Part shown: piece after piece, positions 38,824 to 49,650 of the stretch
Layout of the letters: every line of letters begins with the position of its first letter
How positions within the stretch are numbered: position 1 is the stretch's first letter
Origin: Primulina eburnea
Lineage: Eukaryota; Streptophyta; Magnoliopsida; Lamiales; Gesneriaceae
Reading direction: 5' to 3'
DNA: 64,000 nt
NCBI RefSeq assembly: GCF_022965805.1
Contig: NC_133116.1
Location: 2,294,001-2,358,000 of the forward strand
Program-made: the position numbers and the translations under genes
The notes under the pieces: model-generated
Database searches by the model: none
What the model saw: the letters and a program-made list of their open reading frames with translations, nothing else
What the model was told of the DNA's origin: nothing

Positions 38824-39173
38824 TGTTGGGTGCAATAATTGTCCATGCTTGGTAGAGCGATCGAACCGTGGTGCTTGAGTTGCTGTGCGGTTTAAAAGAT
38901 TTGAGTTGCACCATTACTACTAGCTATAGCTTTTTGTAAAGTGGTAAACACTCGGTCCTACAATTGGTATCAGAGCCAAGGTCACGAGTTCGATTCCCAT
39001 TGATTGCAAGGAGTGTAATTATTGGGAGGGACATTGTTGGGTGCAATAATTGTCCCTGCTTGGTAGAGCGATCGAACCGTAGGGCTTGATTTGCTGTGCA
39101 GTTTAAAAGATTTGAGTTGCACCATTACTACTAACTATAGTTTTTGGTAAAGCGGTAAGCACTCGGTCCTACA
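38824..39173 (+). mobile_element. TRIM (miniature LTR retrotransposon), module 1
   Basis: It has two 139-bp LTRs (38824-38962 and 39035-39173), both starting TGTTGGGTGCAATAATTGTC and ending CTCGGTCCTACA. Two bases after the left LTR is TGGTATCAGAGCCA, the complement of initiator Met-tRNA 3' end and the standard primer-binding site. A purine tract ATTGGGAGGGA precedes the right LTR. Only 72 bp separate the LTRs, and there is no coding capacity: this defines a TRIM. The module 0 equivalent (CTTCCTTTTACATAATTT near 35404) is the empty site. Confidence 0.93.
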
Positions 39174-39729
39174 TTTTTACATAATTTAAGATATTTTAAA
39201 AATTTCCTATCAATTATGAAATATAATTTTGTGGATAAGGGAGAGAGATTCTCTCAAATCTCTGACTGGTCAATGATCCAGAACCTATATTTTAAATGTT
39301 GTTATAATATTTAATCAGGTGAATGTCCATTGTCGTCATAGGATTGTCTTAGTATTTTCAAAATAATAAGAATATCAAAGAATCAAACATAATATGGACA
39401 GATTCGAAGCAATTTGAGCATTTAATTATGAAATATGGTCAATTGAAATACCCATTTTAAAATTTTGGCATGAGAGAAATAAAATCATAATTAACACTCT
39501 ATCGCCACATATGAGTCCGAAGAAACTTAATTTTTTTTAAAAAAAATAATCGAAAATTCAAAAAAAATTATTATTTTGTGATTTTTTTTATTTAAAAAAG
39601 GCATGCATCAAGATATTAATTAGATTAAAATTAACTATTCCAACTGTAAAATTCCGTTGTTAAAATATATAACAATACATTTTAAGTTCAGGTTTATTAT
39701 GAATATTCTTATTTATGCTCCAATTTATA

Positions 39730-40153
39730 TTATGTACGCTCCACTTTTCCAAAATTAATAGGAAGATTTAATTTGTTGTTGACAAATAAATTAACACCGT
39801 CTTGATTTGCTGCCCAATAACGCAAACCATTTTCATCTTGAGGATGACCAATCCAATTTGAATCTAATACATGAGAAAAAAATGTTTTGTTTCCTCCACC
39901 AGATATGGCAGAAAATGAAAATTAAAATTTCGAATTGTCGTACGATTATGAAATCCTAGATCATCGTCTCCAAATTGACAATATATCTTCAATTGTGGAG
40001 TATTCCCAAGGAGAGTACTGTTGACAACGTACGTAGACTTCATATTTATTACTAAAAACACATCTGATCTTGTTGTTTAAGGATCAGGCTTTGTACAACG
40101 TTAACTAAAAGAACAAGAAATAATGAAGCGTATATGATCTTTGGAGAATTCAT
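39730..40153 (-). pseudogene. SPH pseudogene B1
   Basis: The signal-peptide ATG at 40153 runs into a stop after about 33 codons. The core QFGDDDLGFHNRTTIRNFNF is in another frame. A 32-base deletion (text missing after ATATGGCAG compared with B3) and an extra A in the GAGAAAAAAATG run destroy the second half. The deletion removes the family's EKLDSTT-FFCH region. It is identical to B2. Confidence 0.85.
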
Positions 40154-40640
40154 GTTCCGTACGTTCTTTATACTAATGCCTGAGCCAGTTATATATACTT
40201 TTCAAGTTCAATTTATAGATATAAATATCTAAAACATTATTGTATCAGGAATTAATCCAGATGTTTTGCTATGGGACCTTCATATTTCCTCAAAAATATA
40301 GAACATTATCATCAAAATCTGGTGATAGAACCATATGAAAGCTTAGCAGAAATTAATAACGTGACAAAAAAATTCACATTTTTTAAAATCTTTAGTTTGT
40401 AAAAATTATCATTGCTTTAAACTTATTTTTGCCATCATTTTTGTGGATTTTTGCATTTGAAATCATCCATGTATTTGGTTGTATTCTTTTTTCCGCGAGA
40501 TGTGTCAACGATACTTATATTTATAATAAAATAATAATAAAATATGAAATTATATACTTTGTATTCAATATTGAATACAAATTTTACATAATATTCAAAT
40601 GAAGTTTTTATAAAAAGTTGTGTTTGTTTTTGTGATAATT

Positions 40641-41525
40641 TGTGGGGTCCTTAGCTCCTAATCGTTATTGCAATGCAATCTGATTAGGGTTAATTAATTA
40701 CAGTGGAAAACGAGTTCAAAATTTCTTCACAATGAGCCCAAAACATTTTTTCTAGAATTTATAATACTAAAAATAGTATTTAATCTCATATCATAAAACA
40801 TGCCCACACGAAATCAAAAACCAATCACATACAAACAACTCATATCCTCGGGACATGCCCCGGTATATAGATACATATACATATATACTGGGAACAAGAC
40901 ATAAACATAAAACCTCAGCCCAAGCTGTGGCTCCCTCAAGAAGTACCCTCTCCGGTCTCCTGATATCGTGGAGTACCTGCCATTGTCCACACACAAAGAC
41001 AACAACAGCCTCCCTTGGGGGTGAGCAAAGCTCCGTATGGAACAACCATCATATATACCACAAGTATCTAAACAATGATATACGGTATGCAATGCATGTA
41101 TGTCGTGGAGGTATCAGGTCAAATGCCCATCCACTGAACACATGTCAGAATCAAACGAATCGCTATCAAATCAATGCTCGAGCTGGCACACCGGCCTCAA
41201 TAAGGGATACTCGTATGATAGCGTCGACAAAGCGCCATCAAATCCCAAATCTCATATCCAATCTTCGGGGCCACAAATGTCTATGATTTTAAAGGTCATA
41301 TAATACCAAACATATCATTGTGTTCACAAACCCCAGAATCCAATCAAATCATATCAGAGTATCCAAGGATCATAGCTCAACGTGCATGTCATGTATCGAT
41401 GTATGCATCAAACGAAGTGTGTTAACAAAACATTTATTTTATACATCGATATTCAAATCATAATGTCATGTATGACACATTAAATCATCACATAAGGCAT
41501 ATAGACATGTATTCCAATCCAATCA
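40641..41525 (-). mobile_element. Solo LTR, copy 2, at the module 1/2 junction
   Basis: The same 885-bp TG...CA LTR as at 37114, differing by a few bases (for example CTGAACAC for CTGAGCAC, and TTCCAATCC for TTTCAACCC). It is nearer to copy 3 than to copy 1. Confidence 0.78.
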
Positions 41526-41638
41526 GAAGAACTGTTGAAAGAGTGAAAGACAGACATACAATCCAACATTGGACTAGAATGACTGGAAATATATAACACA
41601 TACGATCTTATTCATTACAAGTAAATGTTTCAAAGTGA

Positions 41639-42073
41639 TCATGCTATATGCGGCGGTTTATTCCAATCATGCATTTTCTTGAAGTTTGTCGGAGGATTAC
41701 TCCCAGAAAGATACATCCCATCGCTTCGTACTTCCCAATAGCATATATTACCATGACATAAATCCTCGATTTTTGAATTAAAAACATCGAAACTGGCATC
41801 ACTCGATCCCCAGAAGAAATGGCAAAAGTAAAGAGTTCTTTTAAAGAACGAATAGCAGAAGTTCCATTCGATATTATTATTTACGGGAATCGTGGAGTTC
41901 CATATCTCCTTATTTTTAGCAGCGCAATGGGCTCTCAAATCTGGGGTATTCGGGGGAAGAAGATTGCCGACATGAACGGTGTATTTTGACAGGAAACAAT
42001 ATCTTTTCTCCTCGAATGCCATTGCTTGGAAGAAATTGGCAATTATGAAGATTATCAGTAATTTGTGCTTCAT
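41639..42073 (-). CDS. Secreted S-protein homologue (SPH), copy A2
   Basis: 144 residues, exactly 3,527 bp from A1 and identical to it in protein sequence. It has a signal peptide of about 20 residues, then the mature SPH domain ending in WNKPPHIA. The 5' TA tract lies at about 42103-42128. Identical coding and flanking DNA points to a very recent duplication or to ongoing gene conversion. If the assembly is right, dosage of this protein is tripled relative to a single-copy state. Confidence 0.92.
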   Translation of the reverse strand: MKHKLLIIFIIANFFQAMAFEEKRYCFLSKYTVHVGNLLPPNTPDLRAHCAAKNKEIWNSTIPVNNNIEWNFCYSFFKRTLYFCHFFWGSSDASFDVFNSKIEDLCHGNICYWEVRSDGMYLSGSNPPTNFKKMHDWNKPPHIA

Positions 42074-42102
42074 CGTTCCAATGCTCAAAATGGACCGATG
42101 GA

Positions 42103-42135
<33 letters not shown>

Positions 42136-42350
42136 ATGTATTTTGTCTCCAAGATGTTGATTTAAGGTTGCTTTTATAGATTCTGATTGAAATTTTTTGA
42201 CAAAATGAAAATTTGATATTTTGAAATAGATTTTAAAAATTTATATATTATTTCCTTATGAAATTTAAATTTGGTCACCCATCTTCAAAATTTGTAAGCG
42301 GATTAAATGTTGAATCATGTTTGACTGCCATTTTTTTTAATCTTCCTTTT

Positions 42351-42700
42351 TGTTGGGTGCAATAATTGTCCATGCTTGGTAGAGCGATCGAACCGTGGTG
42401 CTTGAGTTGCTGTGCGGTTTAAAAGATTTGAGTTGCACCATTACTACTAGCTATAGCTTTTTGTAAAGTGGTAAACACTCGGTCCTACAATTGGTATCAG
42501 AGCCAAGGTCACGAGTTCGATTCCCATTGATTGCAAGGAGTGTAATTATTGGGAGGGACATTGTTGGGTGCAATAATTGTCCCTGCTTGGTAGAGCGATC
42601 GAACCGTAGGGCTTGATTTGCTGTGCAGTTTAAAAGATTTGAGTTGCACCATTACTACTAACTATAGTTTTTGGTAAAGCGGTAAGCACTCGGTCCTACA
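42351..42700 (+). mobile_element. TRIM, module 2
   Basis: A 350-bp copy at the same position within the module as the one at 38824 and indistinguishable from it. It was co-amplified with the module, not an independent insertion. Its right flank reads TTTTT, like module 1. Confidence 0.92.
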
Positions 42701-43256
42701 TTTTTACATAATTTAAGATATTTTAAAAATTTCCTATCAATTATGAAATATAATTTTGTGGATAAGGGAGAGAGATTCTCTCAAATCTCTGACTGGTCAA
42801 TGATCCAGAACCTATATTTTAAATGTTGTTATAATATTTAATCAGGTGAATGTCCATTGTCGTCATAGGATTGTCTTAGTATTTTCAAAATAATAAGAAT
42901 ATCAAAGAATCAAACATAATATGGACAGATTCGAAGCAATTTGAGCATTTAATTATGAAATATGGTCAATTGAAATACCCATTTTAAAATTTTGGCATGA
43001 GAGAAATAAAATCATAATTAACACTCTATCGCCACATATGAGTCCGAAGAAACTTAATTTTTTTTAAAAAAAATAATCGAAAATTCAAAAAAAATTATTA
43101 TTTTGTGATTTTTTTTATTTAAAAAAGGCATGCATCAAGATATTAATTAGATTAAAATTAACTATTCCAACTGTAAAATTCCGTTGTTAAAATATATAAC
43201 AATACATTTTAAGTTCAGGTTTATTATGAATATTCTTATTTATGCTCCAATTTATA

Positions 43257-43680
43257 TTATGTACGCTCCACTTTTCCAAAATTAATAGGAAGATTTAATT
43301 TGTTGTTGACAAATAAATTAACACCGTCTTGATTTGCTGCCCAATAACGCAAACCATTTTCATCTTGAGGATGACCAATCCAATTTGAATCTAATACATG
43401 AGAAAAAAATGTTTTGTTTCCTCCACCAGATATGGCAGAAAATGAAAATTAAAATTTCGAATTGTCGTACGATTATGAAATCCTAGATCATCGTCTCCAA
43501 ATTGACAATATATCTTCAATTGTGGAGTATTCCCAAGGAGAGTACTGTTGACAACGTACGTAGACTTCATATTTATTACTAAAAACACATCTGATCTTGT
43601 TGTTTAAGGATCAGGCTTTGTACAACGTTAACTAAAAGAACAAGAAATAATGAAGCGTATATGATCTTTGGAGAATTCAT
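43257..43680 (-). pseudogene. SPH pseudogene B2
   Basis: It has the same lesions as B1: early stop after the signal peptide, shifted core frame, the 32-base deletion and the extra A. It therefore arose by duplication of an already broken copy. Confidence 0.85.
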
Positions 43681-44167
43681 GTTCCGTACGTTCTTTATAC
43701 TAATGCCTGAGCCAGTTATATATACTTTTCAAGTTCAATTTATAGATATAAATATCTAAAACATTATTGTATCAGGAATTAATCCAGATGTTTTGCTATG
43801 GGACCTTCATATTTCCTCAAAAATATAGAACATTATCATCAAAATCTGGTGATAGAACCATATGAAAGCTTAGCAGAAATTAATAACGTGACAAAAAAAT
43901 TCACATTTTTTAAAATCTTTAGTTTGTAAAAATTATCATTGCTTTAAACTTATTTTTGCCATCATTTTTGTGGATTTTTGCATTTGAAATCATCCATGTA
44001 TTTGGTTGTATTCTTTTTTCCGCGAGATGTGTCAACGATACTTATATTTATAATAAAATAATAATAAAATATGAAATTATATACTTTGTATTCAATATTG
44101 AATACAAATTTTACATAATATTCAAATGAAGTTTTTATAAAAAGTTGTGTTTGTTTTTGTGATAATT

Positions 44168-45052
44168 TGTGGGGTCCTTAGCTCCTAATCGTTATTGCAA
44201 TGCAATCTGATTAGGGTTAATTAATTACAGTGGAAAACGAGTTCAAAATTTCTTCACAATGAGCCCAAAACATTTTTTCTAGAATTTATAATACTAAAAA
44301 TAGTATTTAATCTCATATCATAAAACATGCCCACACGAAATCAAAAACCAATCACATACAAACAACTCATATCCTCGGGACATGCCCCGGTATATAGATA
44401 CATATACATATATACTGGGAACAAGACATAAACATAAAACCTCAGCCCAAGCTGTGGCTCCCTCAAGAAGTACCCTCTCCGGTCTCCTGATATCGTGGAG
44501 TACCTGCCATTGTCCACACACAAAGACAACAACAGCCTCCCTTGGGGGTGAGCAAAGCTCCGTATGGAACAACCATCATATATACCACAAGTATCTAAAC
44601 AATGATATACGGTATGCAATGCATGTATGTCGTGGAGGTATCAGGTCAAATGCCCATCCACTGAACACATGTCAGAATCAAACGAATCGCTATCAAATCA
44701 ATGCTCGAGCTGGCACACCGGTCTCAATAAGGGATACTCGTATGATAGCGTCGACAAAGCGCCATCAAATCCCAAATCTCATATCCAATCTTCGGGGCCA
44801 CAAATGTCTATGATTTTAAAGGTCATATAATACCAAACATATCATTGTGTTCACAAACCCCAGAATCCAATCAAATCATATCAGAGTATCCAAGGATCAT
44901 AGCTCAACGTGCATGTCATGTATCGATGTATGCATCAAACGAAGTGTGTTAACAAAACATTTATTTTATACATCGATATTCAAATCATAATGTCATGTAT
45001 GACACATTAAATCATCACATAAGGCATATCGACATGTATTCCAATCCAATCA
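44168..45052 (-). mobile_element. Solo LTR, copy 3, at the module 2/3 junction
   Basis: The same 885-bp LTR. It differs from copy 2 at isolated bases only (ACCGGTCTC for ACCGGCCTC; CATATCGACATG for CATATAGACATG). Confidence 0.78.
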
Positions 45053-45165
45053 GAAGAACTGTTGAAAGAGTGAAAGACAGACATACAATCCAACATTGGA
45101 CTAGAATGACTGGAAATATATAACACATACGATCTTATTCATTACAAGTAAATGTTTCAAAGTGA

Positions 45166-45600
45166 TCATGCTATATGCGGCGGTTTATTCCAATCATGCA
45201 TTTTCTTGAAGTTTGTCGGAGGATTACTCCCAGAAAGATACATCCCATCGCTTCGTACTTCCCAATAGCATATATTACCATGACATAAATCCTCGATTTT
45301 TGAATTAAAAACATCGAAACTGGCATCACTCGATCCCCAGAAGAAATGGCAAAAGTAAAGAGTTCTTTTAAAGAACGAATAGCAGAAGTTCCATTCGATA
45401 TTATTATTTACGGGAATCGTGGAGTTCCATATCTCCTTATTTTTAGCAGCGCAATGGGCTCTCAAATCTGGGGTATTCGGGGGAAGAAGATTGCCGACAT
45501 GAACGGTGTATTTTGACAGGAAACAATATCTTTTCTCCTCGAATGCCATTGCTTGGAAGAAATTGGCAATTATGAAGATTATCAGTAATTTGTGCTTCAT
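45166..45600 (-). CDS. Secreted S-protein homologue (SPH), copy A3
   Basis: 144 residues, identical in protein to A1 and A2. Upstream, the TA tract is shorter (about 45630-45648) and a short segment present in A1/A2 (TTGATTTAAGGTTGCTTTTA) is missing, so its leader and promoter differ slightly from the other two. The signal peptide and Cys blocks are as in A1. Confidence 0.92.
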   Translation of the reverse strand: MKHKLLIIFIIANFFQAMAFEEKRYCFLSKYTVHVGNLLPPNTPDLRAHCAAKNKEIWNSTIPVNNNIEWNFCYSFFKRTLYFCHFFWGSSDASFDVFNSKIEDLCHGNICYWEVRSDGMYLSGSNPPTNFKKMHDWNKPPHIA

Positions 45601-45845
45601 CGTTCCAATGCTCAAAATGGACCGATGGAAATATATATATATATATGTATATGTATTTTGTCTCCAAGATGTAGATTATGATTGAAATTTTTTGACAAAA
45701 TGAAATTTTGATATTTTGAAATAGATTTTAAAAATTTATATATTATTTCCTTATGAAATTTAAATTTGGTCACCCATCTTCAAAATTTTTAAGCCGATTA
45801 AATGTTGAATCATGTTTGACTGCCATTTTTTTTAATCTTCCTTTT

Positions 45846-46195
45846 TGTTGGGTGCAATAATTGTTCATGCTTGGTAGAGCGATCGAACCGTGGTACTTGA
45901 GTTGCTGTGCGGTTTAAAAGATTTGAGTTGCACCATTACTACTAGCTATAGCTTTTGGTAAAGCGGTAAACACTCGGTCCTACAATTGGTATCAGAGCCA
46001 AGGTCACGGGTTCGATTCCCATTGATTGCAAGGAGTGCAATTATTGGGAGGGAGATTGTTGGGTGCAATAATTGTCCCTGCTTGGTAGAGCGATCGAACC
46101 GTGGTACTTGAGTTGCTGTGCGGTTTAAAAGATTTGAGTTGCACCATTACTACTAGCTATAGCTTTTGGTAAAGTGGTAAGCACTCGGTCCAACA
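45846..46195 (+). mobile_element. TRIM, module 3, with perfect CTTTT target duplication
   Basis: A 350-bp element with the TGGTATCAGAGCCA primer-binding site. It is flanked by CTTTT on both sides (45841-45845 and 46196-46200), and the empty site in module 0 has a single CTTTT. Modules 1 and 2 have TTTTT on the right, so module 3 keeps the original duplication. Its LTRs differ slightly from those of modules 1-2, for example TCCAACA at the right end. Confidence 0.95.
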
Positions 46196-46750
46196 CTTTT
46201 ACATAATTTAAGATATTTTAAAAATTTACTATCAATTATGAAATATAATTTTGTGGATAAGGGAGAGAGATTCTCTCAAATCTCTGACTGGTCAATGATC
46301 CAGAACCTATATTTTAAATGTTATTATAATATTTAATCAGGTGAATGTCCATTGTCGTCATAGGATTGTCTTAGTATTTTCAAAATAATAAGAATATCAA
46401 AGAATCAAACATAATATGGACAGATTCGAAGCAATTTGAGCATTTAATTATGAAATATGGTCAATTGAAATATCCATTTTAAAATTTTGGCATGAAAGAA
46501 ATAAAATCATAATTAACATTCTATCGCCACATATGAGTCCGAAGAAACTTAATTTTTTTAAAAAAAATAATCGAAAATTCAAAAAAAATTATTATTTTGT
46601 GATTTTTTTTATTTAAAAAAGGCATGCATCAAGATATTAATTAGATTAAAATTAACTATTCCAACTGTAAAATTCCGTTGTTAAAATATATAACAATACA
46701 TTTTAAGTTCAGGTTTATTATGAATATTCTTATTTATGCTCCAATTTATA

Positions 46751-47205
46751 TTATGTACGCTCCACTTTTCCAAAATTAATAGGAAGATTTAATTTGTTGT
46801 TGACAAATAAATTAACACCGTCTTGATTTGCTGCCCAATAACGCAAACCATTTTCATCTTGAGGATGACCAATCCAATTTGAATCTAATACATGAGAAAA
46901 AATGTTTTGTTTCCTCCACCAGATATGGCAGAAGAACACGGTGGTCGAATCTAATTTCTCACAAAAATGAAAATTAAAATTTCGAATTGACGTACGATTA
47001 TGAAATCCTAGATCATCGTCTCCAAATTGACAATATATCTTCAATTGTGGAGTATTCCCAAGGAGAGTACTGTTGACAACGTACGTAGACTTCATATTTA
47101 TTACTAAAAACACATATGATCTTGTTGTTTAAGGATCAGGCTTTGTACAACGTTAACTAAAAGAACAAGAAATAGTGAAGCGTATATGATCTTTGGAGAA
47201 TTCAT
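46751..47205 (-). pseudogene. SPH pseudogene B3
   Basis: This is the longest surviving B copy of the LTR-linked modules. The ATG at 47205 starts a good signal peptide (MNSPKIIYASLFLVLLVNVV) that ends in a stop after DHMCF. The SPH domain continues in another frame (NSTLLGNTPQLKIYCQFGDD, NFNFHFCEKLDSTTVFFCHI) without interruption to a stop at 46751. It lacks the 32-base deletion seen in B1/B2. At least one frameshift near 47060-47110 separates leader and domain. An expressed leaderless protein is possible but unlikely to be secreted. Confidence 0.75.
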
Positions 47206-47695
47206 GTTCCGTGCGTTCTTTATACTAATGCCTGAGCCAGTTATGTATACTTTTCAAGTTCAATTTGTAGATATAAATATCTAAAACATTATTGTATCAG
47301 GAATTAATCCAGATGTTTTGCTGTGGGACCTTCATATTTCCTCAAAAATATAGAACATTATCATCAAAATCTGGTGATAGAACCATATGAAAGCTTAGCA
47401 GAAATTAATAACGTGACAAAAAAATTCACATTTTTTAAAATCTTTAGTTTGTAAAAATTATTATTGCTTTAAACTTATTTTTGCCATCATTTTTGTGGAT
47501 TTTTGCATTTGGAATCATCCATGTATTTGGTTGTATTCTTTTTTCCGCGAGATGTGTCAACGATACTTATATTTATAATAAAATAATAATAAAATATGAA
47601 ATTATATACTTTGTATTCAATATTGAATACAAATTTTACATAATATTCAAATGAAGCTTTTATAAAAAGTTCTGTTTGTTTTTGTGATAATTGCT

Positions 47696-48025
47696 CATTA
47701 TTCCCACGAAATCAAGTGACATGAATTCCAAATTTCAAAAAGAAGTTATAGTTAGAATATATATAGTATGAACAATATTAATGTGAGGTACATGTACTAG
47801 GATCATGAAAATGTAAAATTTTCTTCCATTTTAAGGCATTTTTAGTTAAACCAATATATTTTAAATTCTCAATTATTGTATTAATTTCAAATCCATTATC
47901 AAAATGAAATCATACAATCCAAACATATATATAACTCGTATTTATTTTATCAAAACATGATCAAGCAATGAAGAAACATTAATCTTCATTCTGAAAATTT
48001 GAAGTCGATGTTTTGCTTACTAGCT
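47696..48025. other. Spacer between the A-B array and the C-D-E cluster
   Basis: Module homology stops at 47692-47695. The following DNA (about 47810-48000) matches the stretch at about 50950-51150 in front of D and belongs to the older duplication. No gene is seen. Confidence 0.5.
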
Positions 48026-48453
48026 CTACCAATCATACTTTTTTACCCAATCTCGCGGAGGACTATACAGTGAAAAGTAGATAGCATTTTCCGTCACTGA
48101 CCAATAGCATAGATCATACTCATCGCACAATTCGTCTTTCCATCTTGCATTAAAAACATCAAAAGCGATGTTCTTCGACTCCCACCAAATATGACAGAAA
48201 AACAGAGTGTGCATTTCATTACAGAAATGAAAATTAAAATTTTGTCCGGTAGTAAGATTATGATACCCAAGATCGTCGTTTCGAGATTGACAACGGACGA
48301 GCAATGGTGGACTATCCATGGGGAGGTTGTTTATGATGTAGACTTCATATTAACGAGTGAAAAACATCGGAGTTTGTCATCCAAAGACCTTGCATGTACA
48401 AGGTTGACCAAAACCAGAACAAATAGATATTTAAATATCTGTGAATATTTCAT
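48026..48453 (-). pseudogene. SPH pseudogene C
   Basis: The ATG at 48453 gives a leader (MKYSQIFKYLFVLVLVNLVH) and the mature start ARSLDDKLRCF. A single-base shift and a TAA in the text CACTCGTTAATATGAAG then break the frame before the SPH core (RCQSRNDDLGYHNLTTGQNF to CYWSVTENAIYFSLY), which runs intact to the end at 48026. It aligns with D over its whole length. The open frame starting inside at 48319 lacks a signal peptide. Confidence 0.8.
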
Positions 48454-49017
48454 GCTGCGTGCAGGTTTATACATATTAATAATCTAGTGATCATACATAT
48501 ATATATATGCAATATTGTAACGAAAATTTAATGCATATTTATAATCAAAGTAAATATTGTAATCCGGTTATAGTTGAATAATATAAAATTAGATGAGAGA
48601 TTTCTAAAATAAATTTTTATGCAAAATACTTAAAGGTGGATTCGATATAATTTTATGTCAAAATTCAGTGAAACGTGAAATTTGATAGTTAGATTAAAAG
48701 TCTTCCCATAATATTACATCAAAAGAATAGATAAAGATGGATATTAAATTTGACGGATGAGAATATATAGCTTACGGAAAGAAGTATAAATGGGTTTATT
48801 AATTATGGACAAATCATAGTTATTTATTATTAAAATTAATCAATTCTTTACTCTCATTAAAATATTGGGATGTAGCAAAATTTTAATATTAAATCATGTT
48901 ATTATTTTAACATATTCGAATATACATCACTTCAGTTCTCTCGGCTAAACAAAATATAATCAAATGTGTAACAAATTTGTAGAATTAATTGGCCATCGAA
49001 CAAAAATTGAGTTATAA

Positions 49018-49348
49018 TTGTAGGATCGAACATTTGTCATTTGCTAAAAGCTATAGTTGTGATAATTGTGCAACTCAAATATTTTAAATCGTAAAACAAC
49101 TTAAGGATCATATTTCAGTTGATCTATTGAACAAATATTGCACCCAACAATCTTCATCTCAATAATTGCAATCAATGATAATTGAACATGTGACATTGAC
49201 ACTAATATCAATTGTATGACCGAGCGTTTTTCGCTTTACCAAAAGCTATAGATGGTGGTAATAGTGCAACTCGAATTTTTTTAAATCATTCACAACTCTA
49301 ATCAACAGAAATAAATATTACGCTCAAAACCAATAATCAAAATAAATT
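49018..49348 (-). mobile_element. Old, degraded TRIM in reverse orientation
   Basis: The reverse complement of the 38824 TRIM is recognisable throughout: TAAAAGCTATAGTTGTGATA, TTGTGCAACTCAAATATTTT, ATTGCACCCAACAATC, then the degraded primer-binding region GACACTAATATCAATTGTAT and a second LTR. Many substitutions mark it as much older than the copies in modules 1-3. Confidence 0.75.
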
Positions 49349-49516
49349 AATGAACGTGCTTAAAGTATTTAGATATCAATATATTAAACAAACTAAGATT
49401 CAAACTTGACTTCGTTCAATCGTTTCGTTCAATCAACAATTGAAACTAAATAAAGTTTGTATATGCACTATCAAATTTTATGGTGCATTTGAAATTATAT
49501 TTATTTAAAGAATAAG

Positions 49517-49650
<134 letters not shown>

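Larger units (their letters stand above)
34587..47695. repeat. Tandem array of four A-B SPH modules joined by LTR copies
   Basis: Order from left to right: A0, B0, LTR1, A1, B1, LTR2, A2, B2, LTR3, A3, B3. Homology starts at the text AGAACTGTT (34589, 38002 and equivalents) and ends at GTGATAATT (47684-47692, matching 37105-37113). Equivalent points in modules 1, 2 and 3 are exactly 3,527 bp apart (38112/41639/45166; 37264/40791/44318). Module 0 is more diverged, lacks the TRIM and carries a MITE instead. Modules 1 and 2 look identical over long stretches; module 3 is identical through A3 and then differs slightly. Confidence 0.95.

Noticed and set aside
38965..38978. Match to initiator Met-tRNA (TGGTATCAGAGCCA)
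   Set aside because: It sits two bases after an LTR and is the retrotransposon primer-binding site, not a tRNA gene.
38824..46195. Three independent TRIM insertions
   Set aside because: All three are at the same base within the module, so there was one insertion followed by co-amplification.
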